A DNA stretch of 64,000 bases from Gordonia sp. KTR9. GTDB lineage: Bacteria; Actinomycetota; Actinomycetes; Mycobacteriales; Mycobacteriaceae. Where the stretch lies: positions 1,240,001 to 1,304,000 of the forward strand of contig NC_018581.1 of assembly GCF_000143885.2 (NCBI RefSeq). The letters run 5' to 3'. Made by a program: the position numbers and the translations under genes. The notes beneath the pieces were generated by a model, which was not told the DNA's origin, made no database searches, and saw only the letters and a program-made list of their open reading frames with translations. Below, piece by piece: positions 61,234-64,000 of the stretch (the stretch's first letter is position 1; each line of letters starts with the position of its first letter).

Positions 61234-62718
61234 ATGGCCGACGACCTGATCGCCCCATCCAGCGCCGACGACGAGTTGGGGACGGGTGGTTATCGGCCCG
61301 AACTACGACGGACACTCGGCGGATTCGCCGTGTTCGCGATCTCCTTCGCGTTCATCTCGGTCGCGGTGGGCGTCTTCGCCACCTACGGCGAAGTGCTCGC
61401 CACCGCCGGCCCGGTGGGCATCTGGCTGTGGATCATCGCCGCGGTCGGACAGACGCTGATCGCGCTGGTCGTCGCCCAGTTCGCCGCCCGCATCGCGCTG
61501 AGCGGGTCGTCGTACCAGTGGGCGTCGAGGCTGGCGAACCCCAGGGTCGGGTGGCTCTTCGGATGGCTGAGCTTCTGGTATCTCGCGATCGCCGTCGTCG
61601 CGATGGACAATGCGCTCGCCAGCCAGGCGCTGATGCCGCTGCTGGGGATGGCCGAGGACGAATCGGTCGCACGGGTCATCACCGTTGCAGTACTCGTCGT
61701 CCAGGCTGTCCTGGTCATCGCGTCGACCCGGCTGCTCGGTCTGTTCACCTCGGGAGCCGTCGCCGTCGAGCTGGCGATCGTCGCGATCCTGGTCGTCGCG
61801 CTCGCGGTGGTGATGGTGGTCACCGGCAGCGGCCATCTCGGCAACCTGGGTTCGGCGGGGATCGCCGCGGGTGCGCCGGACTACTGGGCCATCGGCGGGG
61901 GAGTGATGGCCGCGATGGTCATGGGCCTGACGACCCTGGTGGGCTTCGACTCGGCGGCGAACCTCGCCGAGGAGGCCAAGGATCCGTTCCGGAGCGTTCC
62001 GCGCGCGATCGTCGGTTCGGTGGTGGCCGCCGCGGTCGTCGGACTGGCCTTCCTCATCGTCCTGACCCTCGCGATCGAGGACGTCGCCGCAGTCAGCCGC
62101 GACGGCTCACCGGTCGCGGCGATCATCCGCGACCAGCTGGGATCGGTTGCCGAACGAATCCTGCTGGTGTGCATCGTGTTCGCGATGTTCGGTGCCGGCA
62201 TGGTCGTGATGGCCGCCTGCGCCCGACAGGTGTTCGCGATGGCCAGGGACGGGCGTTTCCCGGCGCATCGGCTGATGCGCCGGGTCAATCCGCGAACGCA
62301 GACGCCGGTCCCGGCGACGTTGCTCATCCTCGGCGTCGGCGTGGTGTTGATGCTCGCACTCCCGGGTTCGGCACTCATCGAACTGATCATCGCCTCGACG
62401 ATCCTGCCGGCCCTCATCTACGGTGGGATCGTCGTCCTGTATCTCGTGGTCCGAAAGCGCTTGGAGCGCAAGGCCGGTGGTTTCAGCCTCGGCCGTTTCG
62501 AGTTCCCCATCGCGATCGCCGCCCTCATCTGGGTGGTGTTCGCACTGTTCGTCCTCGTCACTCCCGACGACGCGACCGTGCCGACGCTGATCGTCCTCGG
62601 ACTGATAGCCGCGGGGGCGCTGTACTTCGCCTGGATGATGGTCCGGAATCGCCAGGTACTCGACTCCGAACCCGGCGTCGACGAATTCGCCGCGTCGTCA
62701 ACCGAATCGAGCGACTAG
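61234..62718 (+). CDS. APC-superfamily amino-acid permease
   Basis: 494-residue, 12-helix transporter of the APC family. GGFAVFAISFAFISVAVGVFA in helix 1 and SSYQWASRLANPRVGWLFGW in the third helix region resemble GABA/choline-type permeases (AmaT/GabP-like). ATG 61234 follows GAAAGGGCC. It starts 22 bases after the end of the phosphotransferase reading frame, so it is in the same operon and may import an omega-amino or hydroxy acid that this pair processes (inference). Confidence 0.87.
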   Translation: MADDLIAPSSADDELGTGGYRPELRRTLGGFAVFAISFAFISVAVGVFATYGEVLATAGPVGIWLWIIAAVGQTLIALVVAQFAARIALSGSSYQWASRLANPRVGWLFGWLSFWYLAIAVVAMDNALASQALMPLLGMAEDESVARVITVAVLVVQAVLVIASTRLLGLFTSGAVAVELAIVAILVVALAVVMVVTGSGHLGNLGSAGIAAGAPDYWAIGGGVMAAMVMGLTTLVGFDSAANLAEEAKDPFRSVPRAIVGSVVAAAVVGLAFLIVLTLAIEDVAAVSRDGSPVAAIIRDQLGSVAERILLVCIVFAMFGAGMVVMAACARQVFAMARDGRFPAHRLMRRVNPRTQTPVPATLLILGVGVVLMLALPGSALIELIIASTILPALIYGGIVVLYLVVRKRLERKAGGFSLGRFEFPIAIAALIWVVFALFVLVTPDDATVPTLIVLGLIAAGALYFAWMMVRNRQVLDSEPGVDEFAASSTESSD

Positions 62719-63356
62719 TCCACCGGCTGCGGCCAGGTCGTCATCCCTCGCCACACCACATCGAACACAGCACGCAATCGGGCCTGTGTCGCCGGGTCTT
62801 CCAGGTGGTCTCCGCGAACCACGATCTGGTAGTACGCGGCACCGGCGATGGCGTCGAAGCAGGCTCCGATGTCCAGATCGGTGCGTAGGAGACCCCGTTC
62901 GATCCCGGTGCGGAGGGCGGCCTCCACAGGGACGCGGCGACGTGCGACATGCGATGTCCAATAGGCCTTCTGCAATGCGCGATCCGCCATCACGAGGCGG
63001 ATCCGCTGCCGGAGTCGCGCTTCGGAGTACTCGGAGTGCTCGGCGCCCGGATCGCCCATCATGACGGTGAGCACGGCCTCGCGCAGGTCGTCGACGTCGG
63101 CGGAGATGTCCGGCGGCACAGTGCGTCCGACGTCGAGCGCGGCGGCGATGAGGGTGGTCAGCGACGGCCATCGTCGGTAGAGGGCCGCCCGGCTGATCCC
63201 GCTGCGGGAGACGATCCTGGACACGGTCACGTCCTGTTCCGCGTCGATCAGGGCGAGGGTCGCCACGATGATCTGCTCGTCGAGGGCATCGTCGCGAGGA
63301 CGACCGGGACCGCGGCGCACCGCGGTACCGGTGTCGTGGGTGATGGCCGACATCAT
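62715..63356 (-). CDS. TetR-family regulator coupled to a tyrosine phosphatase gene
   Basis: 213-residue regulator. The helix-turn-helix is VTVSRIVSRSGISRAALYRRW, preceded by the basic RRGPGRPRDD. ATG 63356 overlaps the upstream phosphatase stop as ATGA, and its own stop overlaps the convergent permease end by 4 bases. A frameshift in the phosphatase makes a spurious 400-residue fused frame. Ligand and targets unknown. Confidence 0.85.
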   Translation of the reverse strand: MMSAITHDTGTAVRRGPGRPRDDALDEQIIVATLALIDAEQDVTVSRIVSRSGISRAALYRRWPSLTTLIAAALDVGRTVPPDISADVDDLREAVLTVMMGDPGAEHSEYSEARLRQRIRLVMADRALQKAYWTSHVARRRVPVEAALRTGIERGLLRTDLDIGACFDAIAGAAYYQIVVRGDHLEDPATQARLRAVFDVVWRGMTTWPQPVD

Positions 63357-64000
63357 TCGCCCAGTGCCCGTTGCCGCAGTCGCCCGATCGTGTCGTTGCT
63401 CAACCCCGCGGCGCGCAGCGGGTGGAGCGCGTCTCCGTGGCGTTCGCGAAGCACCGCGAGCAGAAGGCGGATCGACACCCTCCATGGAGCCGTCGAGCAG
63501 TGCCGCGATGTCTTGCGCCTCATGGTCGACGCCGAGCGCCTTCCACATCGCACCCATGACCGGGTTGATGCGGGCGAGGATCGCGACCATGTTGTCGCCG
63601 GTGCGGGCGTAGTCCGCGGCGATGTCGTCGTCGCTCGCTCCGAGCGTGAGGAGGAGCATCGCGGCGAGAACACCGGTCCGGTCACGGCCGGCGGCGCAGT
63701 GGAACGCGGTGGTTCCCGGCGTGTGGGCGATGACGTTCAGTGCGGTGACCAGGTGCGGTGCGGCTCCTTCGACCATGCGCACGTACATCTGTCCCATCGC
63801 CTCGTGGCCGAGCGTCGGGGTGTTCGCCGCCATCGAATCCGCCACGTTCGCGATGAGCGGCAGCTGGTGATAGGCAACCGGAAACCTGGCGAGCGGGCCG
63901 CGTCCGGTCGCCGCCACCTCGCGGGGCGAACGCAGATCGATGATGGCGGTGAGCCCGTCGGCGGTGAGTTGCTCGGCGATCTGGTCGGTGACGTATGCGA
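63353..64000 (-). pseudogene. Tyrosine-protein phosphatase (MptpB-like), partial with frameshift
   Basis: The 5' end lies beyond the window. The visible part includes LTAIIDLRSPREVAATGRGP and the signature HCAAGRDRTGV (C-x5-R-T) of the MptpB-type phosphatase group, which can act on phosphotyrosine and phosphoinositides. Near 63483, after DGSMEGV, the frame shifts; the expected tail LLLAVLRERHGDALHPLRAA ends ALGE at TGA 63353. Without repair the frame runs into the TetR gene. It is upstream of and coupled to that TetR. Confidence 0.78.

Noticed and set aside
62715..63917. 400-residue phosphatase-TetR fusion protein
   Set aside because: The fusion arises from a frameshift; the normal phosphatase C-terminus is in another frame and ends in an ATGA overlap with a proper TetR start.

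Overview
The window is high-GC DNA from an actinobacterium of the order Mycobacteriales. Gordonia or a close relative is the best guess (inference), based on a 13E12-type DUF222-HNH gene plus a decayed copy, a resuscitation-promoting factor, many acyl-CoA and F420-type enzymes, and gene order matching Mycobacterium tuberculosis around Rv0858c-Rv0876c (recalled from memory, not searched). No tRNA, rRNA, CRISPR array, prophage or transposase was seen.

Layout. 1-3.8 kb: a ChoD-like GMC oxidase (cut by the window edge), a Baeyer-Villiger-type monooxygenase and their TetR regulator in one overlapping minus-strand operon, plus an SDR. 3.0-8.8 kb: a divergent catabolic locus (SDR and isomerase/epimerase against an MHS transporter and a split transketolase), closed by a GntR/FCD regulator whose likely operators lie in both promoter regions. 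8.9-17.9 kb: LLM oxidoreductase, dapC, a transmembrane Ser/Thr kinase, the XPB helicase, an MpaB-like protein and the XPB-associated protein. 18-39.3 kb: accessory block, interrupting what is contiguous in M. tuberculosis. It holds allantoinase, an NCS1 permease, a racemase-family protein, assorted small genes, an HNH gene, a two-component system with an MHS transporter and a TAXI binding protein, ureidoglycine aminohydrolase with a DUF6986 aldolase and an IclR regulator, and two adjacent receptor kinases with RCC1-type propellers. 39.4-47.7 kb: conserved block of an Rv0863-like gene, moaC-mog-moaE, rpf, moaD-moaA, a flavin reductase, cspB, DUF2771 and an MFS protein. 47.7-64 kb: DUF3027 and sacsin-like proteins, TetR with acyl-CoA dehydrogenase, hemerythrin, PAP2, an HNH pseudogene, a secreted propeller protein, an acyl-CoA dehydrogenase with an APH-type kinase (LvaC/LvaA or ACAD11-like), an APC permease, and a TetR coupled to a tyrosine phosphatase.

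Regulation is unusually readable. Palindromic operators can be assigned to the TetR, GntR, IclR and HxlR genes. The rpf leader combines a CRP-like site with a ydaO-type c-di-AMP riboswitch. The allantoin genes form two clusters 10 kb apart that share one 17-bp operator type.

Caution: five otherwise intact genes carry single-base frameshifts (TAXI protein twice, histidine kinase, propeller protein, APH kinase, tyrosine phosphatase). Two lie in or beside G/C runs, so sequencing error must be excluded before calling them pseudogenes. The HNH remnant at 54.8-55.9 kb is more convincingly dead.
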